Source of the DNA: Acidiferrobacterales bacterium
GTDB taxonomy: Bacteria > Pseudomonadota > Gammaproteobacteria > Acidiferrobacterales > Sulfurifustaceae
Length of the DNA: 16,446 nucleotides
Reading direction: 5' to 3'
NCBI GenBank assembly: GCA_015492195.1
Contig: WGFP01000109.1
Location: 1-16,446 of the forward strand
Below, in pieces: positions 8,759 through 15,223 of the stretch. Position numbers and translations under genes: made by a program. The notes beneath the pieces are model-generated. The model saw only the letters and a list, made by a program, of their open reading frames with translations. It did not search any database and was not told where the DNA came from. Positions within the stretch are counted from its first letter, which is position 1. Each line of letters opens with the position of its first letter.

Positions 8759-9412
8759 TTACTTTTCCCTTTTTCCTTTCTTCTTTTCTTTACGGCGTTC
8801 CCGCGCCGCCTTGTCGATCAGATGATCCACCACTTTCATCACGGCTTCGTTGCCGCCGGCGATGGCTGGGCTGGTCAGATATTTTCCGTCGACGACCAGC
8901 GCCGGCACCGAGTTTATGCCGAAGTTTTGGTTAAGCCATACGGCCTTTTTAAGCTTCATGCGAACTCCGAATGAATTAAACGCCTGGCGAAATTTTGTCT
9001 GGTCCACGCCGTGCTCGGCAACAAACCGAGCCACGCCGTCTTCCGTATTCAGGGGGCGATTCTGTTTATGGATCGCGTCAAAAAACGCGCGGTGTAATTT
9101 TTCCGTGGCGCCCAGACTCTCGATGGCATAAAACGCCTGGGCATGGACCAGCCAGCGCGGGGCGACGCCGGGAGTGCGCACGAACCGCGCATTGGCCGGG
9201 AGCCGTTTCAACCAGCTTGCGAGCACCGGCTCGAGGCTATAGCAGTGGGGGCAGCCGTACCAGAAAAATTCACGCACCTCTATTTTGCCGCCGGTTTCCA
9301 CCGGTTGGCTGAACGGAAGCTCATAATAATGCCTGCCCTCTTCGTAAGCGGCCCGGCCGGGAACCGTCGTCAACACGATTCCGATCACAAACACATAAAC
9401 CAGCTTTTTCAC
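8759..9412 (-). CDS. dsbA: Thiol:disulfide interchange protein DsbA
   Basis: A 217-residue periplasmic oxidoreductase that introduces disulfide bonds into exported proteins. A signal peptide covers about 1-21 (KK, hydrophobic core, GRAA). The thioredoxin fold has the classical DsbA active site C54-P-H-C57 in FFWYGCPHC and a cis-proline P170 in NSVPALVV, with the helical insertion between. The C-terminus carries an unusual strongly basic tail (about 201-217, mostly Lys and Arg). The start is a GTG at 9412 preceded by an excellent GGAGGGG (9420-9426) with 7-nt spacing. The upstream gene is mpl; the 95-nt gap between them is almost exactly filled by a 31-codon frame that overlaps this GTG by 4 nt. 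DsbB is not in the window. Confidence 0.93.
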   Translation of the reverse strand: MKKLVYVFVIGIVLTTVPGRAAYEEGRHYYELPFSQPVETGGKIEVREFFWYGCPHCYSLEPVLASWLKRLPANARFVRTPGVAPRWLVHAQAFYAIESLGATEKLHRAFFDAIHKQNRPLNTEDGVARFVAEHGVDQTKFRQAFNSFGVRMKLKKAVWLNQNFGINSVPALVVDGKYLTSPAIAGGNEAVMKVVDHLIDKAARERRKEKKKGKREK

Positions 9413-9504
9413 TTTGTGTCCCCTCCGGTAAAAATACGAATCGAGTCCATGCCAATCACGTCTGTGACACCAATCATCGCCGGCAACGGAAATTGACGGA
9501 CCAT
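9409..9504 (-). CDS. Possible 31-codon ORF between mpl and dsbA (uncertain)
   Basis: An ATG at 9504, 3 nt after the mpl stop, opens a frame of 31 codons. It ends in a TGA overlapping the dsbA GTG start by 4 nt (GTGA). The peptide starts MVRQFPLPAMIG and ends GGDTK; it is neither hydrophobic nor recognisable. The tight fit on both sides suggests translational coupling from mpl through to dsbA. A frame of this length is not rare by chance and there is no good Shine-Dalgarno, so it may be only a read-through leader. Confidence 0.25.
   Translation of the reverse strand: MVRQFPLPAMIGVTDVIGMDSIRIFTGGDTK
9420..9426 (-). promoter_or_regulatory. Strong ribosome binding site of dsbA
   Basis: On the minus strand GGAGGGG precedes the GTG at 9412 by 7 nt. 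It decides the GTG as start, since the following residues MKKL plus hydrophobic core form a normal signal peptide. Confidence 0.8.
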
Positions 9505-9507
9505 GGG

Positions 9508-10860
9508 CTATTCTTGTAGGCGCTCCAAGAGCCTTGTGTGGATATTGTCAAAATCACCGTTACTCATGATTACGACATGGTCATTTGCGCGCAGTTCATT
9601 CACTAACGCGCCTAGGATACCATCGACCGAGGTAAAGATGCGCCCGCGACCGTCCAACGCGGCCGTAACCCTTTCCAGGCTCCAGTTAAGTCCATCGGGC
9701 CGCAACAACAACACGCCGTCGGCGAAGCTCAGAGAGGCGGAAAGGGTGTTGCGGTATACACCCATACGCATGGAATTCGAACGCGGCTCGAGGACGGCGA
9801 TAATGCGCGCGTCACCGACGCGCGCGCGCAACGCCTGAAGTGTCGCGGAAATTTCCGTCGGGTGGTGCGCAAAATCGTCATAGACGGTCACGTCCCGCGC
9901 CCGGCCGCGCACTTCCAGACGCCGCTTGATGTTGCGAAATTCCGCAAGCGCCGCGATCGCCGTTTTTGCCGCAACCCCGGCATGGTGTGCGGCGGCGACG
10001 GCGGCAAGGGCATTTAAAATATTATGATTGCCGATCAGCCCCCACTCCACCGCTCCTTGTTCCTCACCCTTGTAAAAAATTTGAAATCGACTGCCGTCCG
10101 CCTTGGCCGTCGCCGCCGACCAGCCCGACTTCGCGCCGAAATACTCCACCGGTGTCCAGCGCCCCATCGCCAGCACCTCGGACAGATGCCTGTCCCGAGC
10201 ATTGACAATCAGTTGTCCCGAGGCCGGCACGGTGCGCACCAGATGATGAAACTGGCGCTTGATGGCATCGAGATCGGGAAAAATATCGGCGTGATCGTAT
10301 TCCAAATTATTCAGCACCGCGATGCGCGGACGGTAATGCACGAACTTGGAACGCTTGTCGAAAAACGCGGTGTCGTACTCATCGGCCTCGATGACAAACA
10401 GGGAGTTATTTCCCAGGCGCGCCGACACGCCGAAATTCTCCGGCACCCCGCCGATCAGGAAACCGGGGTCCAATCCCGCGTAATCCAGAATCCAGGCAAG
10501 CATGCAGGCGGTGGTGCTCTTCCCGTGCGTGCCCGCGACCGCCGCCACCCGCCGCCCCGGCAAGACATGGTCCGCCACCCATTGGGCGCCGGATGTGTAC
10601 GGGATGTCCCGGTTGAGAACCGCTTCCACCAACGGGTTGCCGCGCGACAGGGCATTGCCGATGATGACCAGGTCCGGCACGGGATCCAGGTGCGCGGGAT
10701 CGTAACCCTCCAGCAGGGTGATGCCCTGGGCGGCAAGCTGCGTACTCATGGGCGGATAGACCTTCGCGTCCGACCCCGTGACCGTATGCCCAAGATCACG
10801 CGCAAGCAGCGCCACGCCTCCCATGAATACACCGCCGATACCGAGAATGTGCAGATGCAT
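9508..10860 (-). CDS. mpl: UDP-N-acetylmuramate:L-Ala-gamma-D-Glu-meso-DAP ligase
   Basis: A 450-residue cytoplasmic Mur-ligase family enzyme. It joins the recycled tripeptide L-Ala-gamma-D-Glu-meso-DAP to UDP-MurNAc using ATP, returning cell-wall peptide to the precursor pool. The N-terminal Rossmann-like UDP-binding domain begins MHLHILGIGGVFMGG, the Mpl hallmark that separates it from MurC. The ATP P-loop is GTHGKST (110-116). EADEYDTAFFD and the NNLEYDHADIF region mark the central domain, and YDDFAHHPTEI the C-terminal Mur ligase domain. The ATG at 10860 fits the family. An in-frame TTG at 10872 lies inside the upstream gene and is less likely. The upstream gene stops 1 nt before this ATG and no clear Shine-Dalgarno is visible, which points to translational coupling. 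Confidence 0.95.
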   Translation of the reverse strand: MHLHILGIGGVFMGGVALLARDLGHTVTGSDAKVYPPMSTQLAAQGITLLEGYDPAHLDPVPDLVIIGNALSRGNPLVEAVLNRDIPYTSGAQWVADHVLPGRRVAAVAGTHGKSTTACMLAWILDYAGLDPGFLIGGVPENFGVSARLGNNSLFVIEADEYDTAFFDKRSKFVHYRPRIAVLNNLEYDHADIFPDLDAIKRQFHHLVRTVPASGQLIVNARDRHLSEVLAMGRWTPVEYFGAKSGWSAATAKADGSRFQIFYKGEEQGAVEWGLIGNHNILNALAAVAAAHHAGVAAKTAIAALAEFRNIKRRLEVRGRARDVTVYDDFAHHPTEISATLQALRARVGDARIIAVLEPRSNSMRMGVYRNTLSASLSFADGVLLLRPDGLNWSLERVTAALDGRGRIFTSVDGILGALVNELRANDHVVIMSNGDFDNIHTRLLERLQE

Positions 10861-10861
10861 T

Positions 10862-11395
10862 TTAGTTATCAAGTAAAACAGGACCGGTGATCAAGGCGCC
10901 GCTTATGCCCGCCGACAGAACAAAGAACAACATTCCCACCACGACCCCGCCGGGAAACGGGATGGATAAGGCATGTCGCAGAATATGTCCGAAGACCACG
11001 ATGTACCACAAAAGAAACGGCACCGCCACCGACACGGATGAAAATTCCGCCGCCGCGTTTGCGTCACCGACGGAAAACAAATACTCGGAAATACCGACGG
11101 CGCCCCAGGCCAACAACGACAACAACGCGCCGCAACCGGCAAGGGCGGACAGGGTTTGTCGGGTCCGGTTTGTCGCATTGCGCAACACCAAAGCGGTGTG
11201 CGTCAGCGCCACCAACAAAAGCGTATCGACCACCGACGCCTGCACCGATACCCAAAACGACAGGGTACCCAGCAACGTCCACACGTCGGCCAGCACATAC
11301 GCCGACACCGCCAGCGCCGTCAGGCCAAAGGAAGGGGGTAAATCCCGGGGATCGGCGCGCAGCAGGGAGATATTGAGATAGGTACGTAGCAGCAT
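10862..11395 (-). CDS. Hypothetical five-TM inner-membrane protein
   Basis: A 177-residue protein with about five hydrophobic segments (about 24-46, 52-71, 82-104, 120-140, 149-170) and a short cytoplasm-like N-terminus MLLRTYLNISLLRADPRDLP. It resembles in general layout the small Yip1-like membrane proteins of Proteobacteria, but I cannot assign a family with confidence. The frame is open further upstream to 11515, but that part overlaps the preceding gene and is not membrane-like. The ATG at 11395, 13 nt after the upstream stop, is chosen. Its stop lies 1 nt before mpl, so the two are almost certainly co-transcribed. This suggests, without proving, an envelope-related role. Confidence 0.7.
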   Translation of the reverse strand: MLLRTYLNISLLRADPRDLPPSFGLTALAVSAYVLADVWTLLGTLSFWVSVQASVVDTLLLVALTHTALVLRNATNRTRQTLSALAGCGALLSLLAWGAVGISEYLFSVGDANAAAEFSSVSVAVPFLLWYIVVFGHILRHALSIPFPGGVVVGMLFFVLSAGISGALITGPVLLDN

Positions 11396-11408
11396 TGCTG
11401 CGCTGCGG

Positions 11409-11894
11409 TTAATCGTCGACCGACACGCGGATAATGCGCCATGTGCCGTCTTGCTCTTTTCCCATGTCCACCTGAAACCGTACCCGGCGCCGCGCGTGGT
11501 CCTGTTTTCCCACAACCTCGGCCTGGGTTACCATCACATTCACAATCCGTTTACGCGGTTCCCCCTGCCGTATCTCGTTATAGGAAAACTTCAACTCCAT
11601 CCCCTGTAAGTAGCCGGCGCGCAGGTAGTCTATCCCGACTTTGGTATCCAGTCCGCTCAACAGTTCCGTCGGCAATTGCTCAGCGGGAGCATTGGCGATA
11701 TCCCGCAGTTTTTCGTCATCATTCGGTTCCAGGACAAGCGTCTCGATAAAATCCCGGGCGCGAGATACCGGCGCGTCCCAAAGCAGGAAGCCAATCGCCA
11801 CCGCCGCTGCCGCCAACAACAACGCGGCCAACATCTTGACCGTCCTCGGCGCGACGCCCTTGACGATGGGAGTATGTTTTAGCCGCCTGCCCAT
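11409..11894 (-). CDS. Hypothetical single-TM protein with extracytoplasmic domain
   Basis: A 161-residue protein. A basic N-terminus (about 1-20) precedes one hydrophobic segment (about 21-39, rich in Ala and Leu), giving a likely N-in anchor. The rest (about 40-161) is soluble, with alternating strands in its second half (KFSYNEI, RIVNVMVTQAEVV, RRRVRFQVDM, TWRIIRVSVDD). This could be an NTF2-like or similar small alpha+beta fold; that is inference. No family is recognised. It is the first gene of the run leading to the five-TM protein and mpl, and is divergent from rnd across a 134-nt gap that should hold both promoters. The ATG at 11894 has no clear Shine-Dalgarno. Confidence 0.65.
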   Translation of the reverse strand: MGRRLKHTPIVKGVAPRTVKMLAALLLAAAAVAIGFLLWDAPVSRARDFIETLVLEPNDDEKLRDIANAPAEQLPTELLSGLDTKVGIDYLRAGYLQGMELKFSYNEIRQGEPRKRIVNVMVTQAEVVGKQDHARRRVRFQVDMGKEQDGTWRIIRVSVDD

Positions 11895-12028
11895 GATTTA
11901 AGCTTAAACCAAAAAACGCGATATGCCCGTCACAAACAAACACGCCCATGGGGCAGGGGATGAGTGTCGCCTTTTGGCGGGTGGGCGGTGTGTTAGGCGA
12001 AACGACATGAAACGAATAAACTCGCCCT

Positions 12029-13156
12029 ATGGACGCGGAATACATCCAAAACGAAGACGCGCTTAAACGCCTCTGCCGACAGATGCGCGGCGCCCCCTGG
12101 ATCGCCCTGGACACCGAGTTCCTGCGTTCCAGAACGTACTATGCCCATTTGTGCCTGATCCAGGTGGCGACGCCGGATGTCGTCGCCTGCGTCGATCCGC
12201 TGGTTCACGACCTCGATATTGATCCGCTGCTCGACCTGATTTACTCATCCAATGTGTTGAAGGTGTTCCACTCGGCGCGTCAGGACCTCGAGGTGTTCCA
12301 CGATATTCGTCGGGCTGTGCCCCGGCCGGTGTTCGACACCCAGATCGCCGCGGCGCTCACCGGTTACGACGACCAGATCGGCTATGCCGCGTTGGTGGAG
12401 TCCATTACGGGCGTAAAGCTTGCGAAGCAACACACGCGCACCGACTGGAAGATGCGCCCGCTGACGCCGGCACAGATCCGCTACGCCGAAGACGACGTGC
12501 GTCACCTGCGCGATGTGTACCTTTTTCTTGCCGGGCGTTTATCCGCGCTTGGCCGGAAGGAATGGCTCGAGGAAGAATGCGCCGCCCTTGCCGACCCCGC
12601 GCTCTATCGCAACGAGCCGGAACAGGCCTACCGGCGCATCCGGCAGGGACACCTGCTGTCGCCGCCGGCGCAGATGATACTGCGCGAACTCGCGGCGTGG
12701 CGCGAACGCACCGCGCAGAAGAAAAATCTGCCGCGCAGCTGGGTCATGGCGGATACGGCATTGCTTGAAGCAGCGCGCGCAGCGCCTAAAAACCTGGAAC
12801 AACTTGCCGAAATCAAAGGCATCAACATCGGCGGCGCCCGCCAGTGGGGACCACAAATCCTGGAGGCCGTGCGCGCCGGCCAAAACACGCCGCCGCGACG
12901 CCTGTGGAACGGCTCCAGACCGCTGGACCGGCGGCAACAGGCGTTGTATGCACGGATGGCGGCGCGGGTACGCCAGGTTGCCCACGAACAGAAGATCCAT
13001 CCGGGAATGATTGCCCGGCGCAAAGACATTCAGGAACTGATTCTCGACGGCGACAGCGGGCCGCTCGCCCGCGGCTGGCGCCGCCGCCTCGTCGGCGAGG
13101 AACTGCGGTCGATGCGCGATGCCTTAAATATACCCGAACCTGTAAGGGCCGGTTGA
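12029..13156 (+). CDS. rnd: Ribonuclease D
   Basis: A 375-residue 3'-5' exoribonuclease that trims the 3' ends of tRNA and other stable RNA precursors in the cytoplasm. The DEDD-type nuclease domain is complete: D28 and E30 in LDTEF, D86 in HSARQDLEVF, and Y152 with D156 in YAEDD, the DEDDy arrangement. An HRDC domain follows (about 210-290), then a second helical region typical of RNase D (about 300-370). Length equals the E. coli enzyme (about 375). The ATG at 12029 fits the family, but has no obvious Shine-Dalgarno. The next gene is in the same frame and strand, 51 nt after the stop if its AUA start is right. Confidence 0.95.
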   Translation: MDAEYIQNEDALKRLCRQMRGAPWIALDTEFLRSRTYYAHLCLIQVATPDVVACVDPLVHDLDIDPLLDLIYSSNVLKVFHSARQDLEVFHDIRRAVPRPVFDTQIAAALTGYDDQIGYAALVESITGVKLAKQHTRTDWKMRPLTPAQIRYAEDDVRHLRDVYLFLAGRLSALGRKEWLEEECAALADPALYRNEPEQAYRRIRQGHLLSPPAQMILRELAAWRERTAQKKNLPRSWVMADTALLEAARAAPKNLEQLAEIKGINIGGARQWGPQILEAVRAGQNTPPRRLWNGSRPLDRRQQALYARMAARVRQVAHEQKIHPGMIARRKDIQELILDGDSGPLARGWRRRLVGEELRSMRDALNIPEPVRAG

Positions 13157-13195
13157 GACCATAAACTGTCGGGGTGGCGCCTGATACATTGGACA

Positions 13196-13201
13196 GGGAG
13201 G
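13196..13201 (+). promoter_or_regulatory. Ribosome binding site upstream of a putative AUA start
   Basis: GGGAGG stands 6 nt before ATA at 13208, which begins a frame encoding Lys-Lys and a long hydrophobic stretch, i.e. a signal sequence. This is the only well-placed Shine-Dalgarno for the downstream gene. Confidence 0.6.
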
Positions 13202-13207
13202 ACGGAG

Positions 13208-14080
13208 ATAAAAAAGGGAATCGGCATCCTGCTGGCCGTCACAACGGCAACTGCGGTCCTTTTCGGTCCGGCTTACCTGCGACCGGTCAGCACCTGTGTG
13301 ATCGGCGACATGCAGGCGCGCTGGCAGGCGCGCGTGCCGGATCACCTGGAGGCGGTCTATTTCGACGCCCAAAAAATGCAAATGGGGCTGGGGGCGGCCG
13401 CCGTCGGCGGCTGGGAAAGCCTCGGCGATGCGCTGGTCGTCGGGGGTCGGGTGTGGCTGCGCACCACGCACCCATCCTCTCCCCGCTATTACCGTCTGGT
13501 CAGCAACCGCTACTTTCAGTCAAACGCCTTCGTCTATGTCCCGAAAGGGCGCGCGAACGAGAACGCGTGGCATCCCGAACCCGGCATGACGTTCGCCCAG
13601 GCATGGAAGGCCTTGGCCGGAAAATATCCCCGCGGGGTCGTGGCCGCGGGTTACGTCCGGGCCCGTGAACTGCGCACCATCGCCATTTCGCATCCGGCAA
13701 CAAACCAACTCCCGATATCCAAAAACGCCGCGCGTTATTACACCCATCCCATGGAATCGGTGCCCGATGCCTGGGCCTACGTGGTGGGGGTGATCGCCCG
13801 CGGGGCACGGACAAGCAGGGGACGGGATGGGGTGACATGGGCGTGGGTGCCGCCATTTGCAAACCCCTATGTCGTCTCCTATGCCCATGCGCTGCGGTTG
13901 CAGGTGCCGCCGAAAAATATGTTTACCCCACCTCGGCCGGACAACATCACGGCGGTGGGCCAGCTGGTGGGCGATACAATCATCGCGGAAGGCGCGCTCA
14001 TGCTTTACCCCGTCACCCGCGCCGCCGTTTGCACGGACGCGGTGTACCCGACCTCCGCTAATCGGGCGTTAAGGAATTAA
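13208..14080 (+). CDS. Hypothetical exported protein with probable AUA start
   Basis: No known family is recognised. From ATA at 13208 the product has 290 residues and starts with a signal sequence or anchor (KKGIGILLAV, then hydrophobic to about residue 23). The soluble part has two Cys, one just after the anchor in STCVIGD and one near the C-terminus in AAVCTDAVY, that could form a disulfide outside the cytoplasm. There is no in-frame ATG, GTG or TTG between the rnd stop (13154-13156) and the GTG at 13298. Starting there would remove the whole signal sequence and ignore the Shine-Dalgarno at 13196. Two in-frame CTG codons (13166, 13181) have no ribosome binding site. An ATG-to-ATA change or base-call error is an alternative explanation. 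The gene follows rnd closely. Its 3' end overlaps the convergent mltA by 23 nt. Confidence 0.65.
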   Translation: MKKGIGILLAVTTATAVLFGPAYLRPVSTCVIGDMQARWQARVPDHLEAVYFDAQKMQMGLGAAAVGGWESLGDALVVGGRVWLRTTHPSSPRYYRLVSNRYFQSNAFVYVPKGRANENAWHPEPGMTFAQAWKALAGKYPRGVVAAGYVRARELRTIAISHPATNQLPISKNAARYYTHPMESVPDAWAYVVGVIARGARTSRGRDGVTWAWVPPFANPYVVSYAHALRLQVPPKNMFTPPRPDNITAVGQLVGDTIIAEGALMLYPVTRAAVCTDAVYPTSANRALRN

Positions 14081-15209
14081 GGCGCGGCGCGGGAAGCAGT
14101 ACGTACAGCCTCCCCGGCTGTTTCATCTGTCCCGCCAATCGCTCGGCGCGCGCGCCGTGGCCCCAGAACAGGTCCGCGCGCACCGGCCCCTTGATGGCGC
14201 CGCCCGTGTCCTGGGCGAACACCAGGCGGCGATATGTTTGCGGCTCGCCTGCGCCCGGCAGCGTGGTATCAAGCCACACGGGCGTGCCCAGCTTGATATA
14301 AGCCGGGTCCACCGCGATCGAGCGCTCCGGCGTGAGCGGCACATGGAGCGAACCCATCGGCGCGCCGCGTTCCGGGTCCCGTAAGGTAAAAAAGACATAG
14401 CTCGGATTGCTGTTCAAGACCGCGTTCGCCTTGTCCGGGTTCGCCGCCAGCCACGCACGGATGGTTTGCAGGCTGACGTCTTCAAGTTTGAGCGCGCCCA
14501 TCTCCACCAGCCTTCTTCCGATCGCCACGTAAGGGTGACCGTTTTGATCGGCATAGCCGACGAAAAGGGTTTTCCCGTCGGGAAGCCGGATGCGTCCGGA
14601 GCCCTGGATCTGGAGAAAAAAAAGCGCCACCGGATCGTCCACCCAGGCGATCTCCATGCCTTCCAGGGGCTTGGCGCCGTCATTGATCTCCGCGCGACTG
14701 AAGTACGGCAGGACACGCTCGCCCACCAGCCGACCGCGCACCCGTTTTCCCTGAAGTTCCGGGTACAGCGAACCGAGATCCACGATCAACAGGTCCTTCG
14801 GACGTCGGTATACCGGATAGCGAAAGCGATCGGTTCTGGTGAGATTGCCGTAAAGCAAAGGCTCATAGTAGCCGGTAATGAGCCCCTCGGAGTCGCCGTT
14901 GTCGCCCCGCACTTCGTGGGGCGTGAACCGGGTTTCCATAAACGCGCGGGCGGTGTCGTCGTCGGGATCGGGAAAGAGTGCGGCATCGCCGCAGATTTTC
15001 TTCCATACCGGATCGGATGCCGCGAGCCTGGTACAACCGCGGAGCAGGGCCGGCCACGCCTCGGCCGGCCGCTCCGCCTCCCAACCGGGCAACGCCGACC
15101 ACGGAACACGGGGGCCCACGCCCGCCCGTTCAGGCGGTAGAGAGGCGCACGCAGTCAATAAGACGGGTATAAAAAGAGCGACAAGTCGAAACGTGGACCG
15201 ATACCGCAT
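14058..15209 (-). CDS. mltA: Membrane-bound lytic murein transglycosylase A (lipoprotein)
   Basis: A 383-residue outer-membrane lipoprotein that cleaves the MurNAc-GlcNAc bond of peptidoglycan to give 1,6-anhydro ends. A lipoprotein signal sequence (MRYRSTFRL plus hydrophobic core) ends in the lipobox LTAC with C21. The MltA barrel domain includes GLITGYYEPLLYG and the IQGSGRIRLPDG region. The C-terminal 3D domain has conserved Asp residues in AQDTGGAIKGP (D334) and RADLFWG (D346), which include the catalytic acid in this family. The frame is open upstream to 15464, but that part overlaps topA and is not protein-like; the ATG at 15209 gives a proper lipoprotein signal. It begins 14 nt after the topA stop, with GAAGG 3 nt upstream, so it is probably co-transcribed with topA. 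Confidence 0.93.
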   Translation of the reverse strand: MRYRSTFRLVALFIPVLLTACASLPPERAGVGPRVPWSALPGWEAERPAEAWPALLRGCTRLAASDPVWKKICGDAALFPDPDDDTARAFMETRFTPHEVRGDNGDSEGLITGYYEPLLYGNLTRTDRFRYPVYRRPKDLLIVDLGSLYPELQGKRVRGRLVGERVLPYFSRAEINDGAKPLEGMEIAWVDDPVALFFLQIQGSGRIRLPDGKTLFVGYADQNGHPYVAIGRRLVEMGALKLEDVSLQTIRAWLAANPDKANAVLNSNPSYVFFTLRDPERGAPMGSLHVPLTPERSIAVDPAYIKLGTPVWLDTTLPGAGEPQTYRRLVFAQDTGGAIKGPVRADLFWGHGARAERLAGQMKQPGRLYVLLPAPRLNSLTPD

Positions 15210-15223
15210 GGGCCTTCGCCGAA

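Noticed and set aside
11396..11515. Upstream extension of the five-TM protein
   Set aside because: It overlaps the preceding gene and encodes a non-membrane, low-information sequence. The ATG at 11395 directly precedes the first plausible part.
13174..13668. 164-codon frame overlapping the start of the exported hypothetical gene
   Set aside because: It is rich in Gly, Arg and Pro like a shadow frame, and the alternative frame carries a ribosome binding site, a signal sequence and a longer open stretch.
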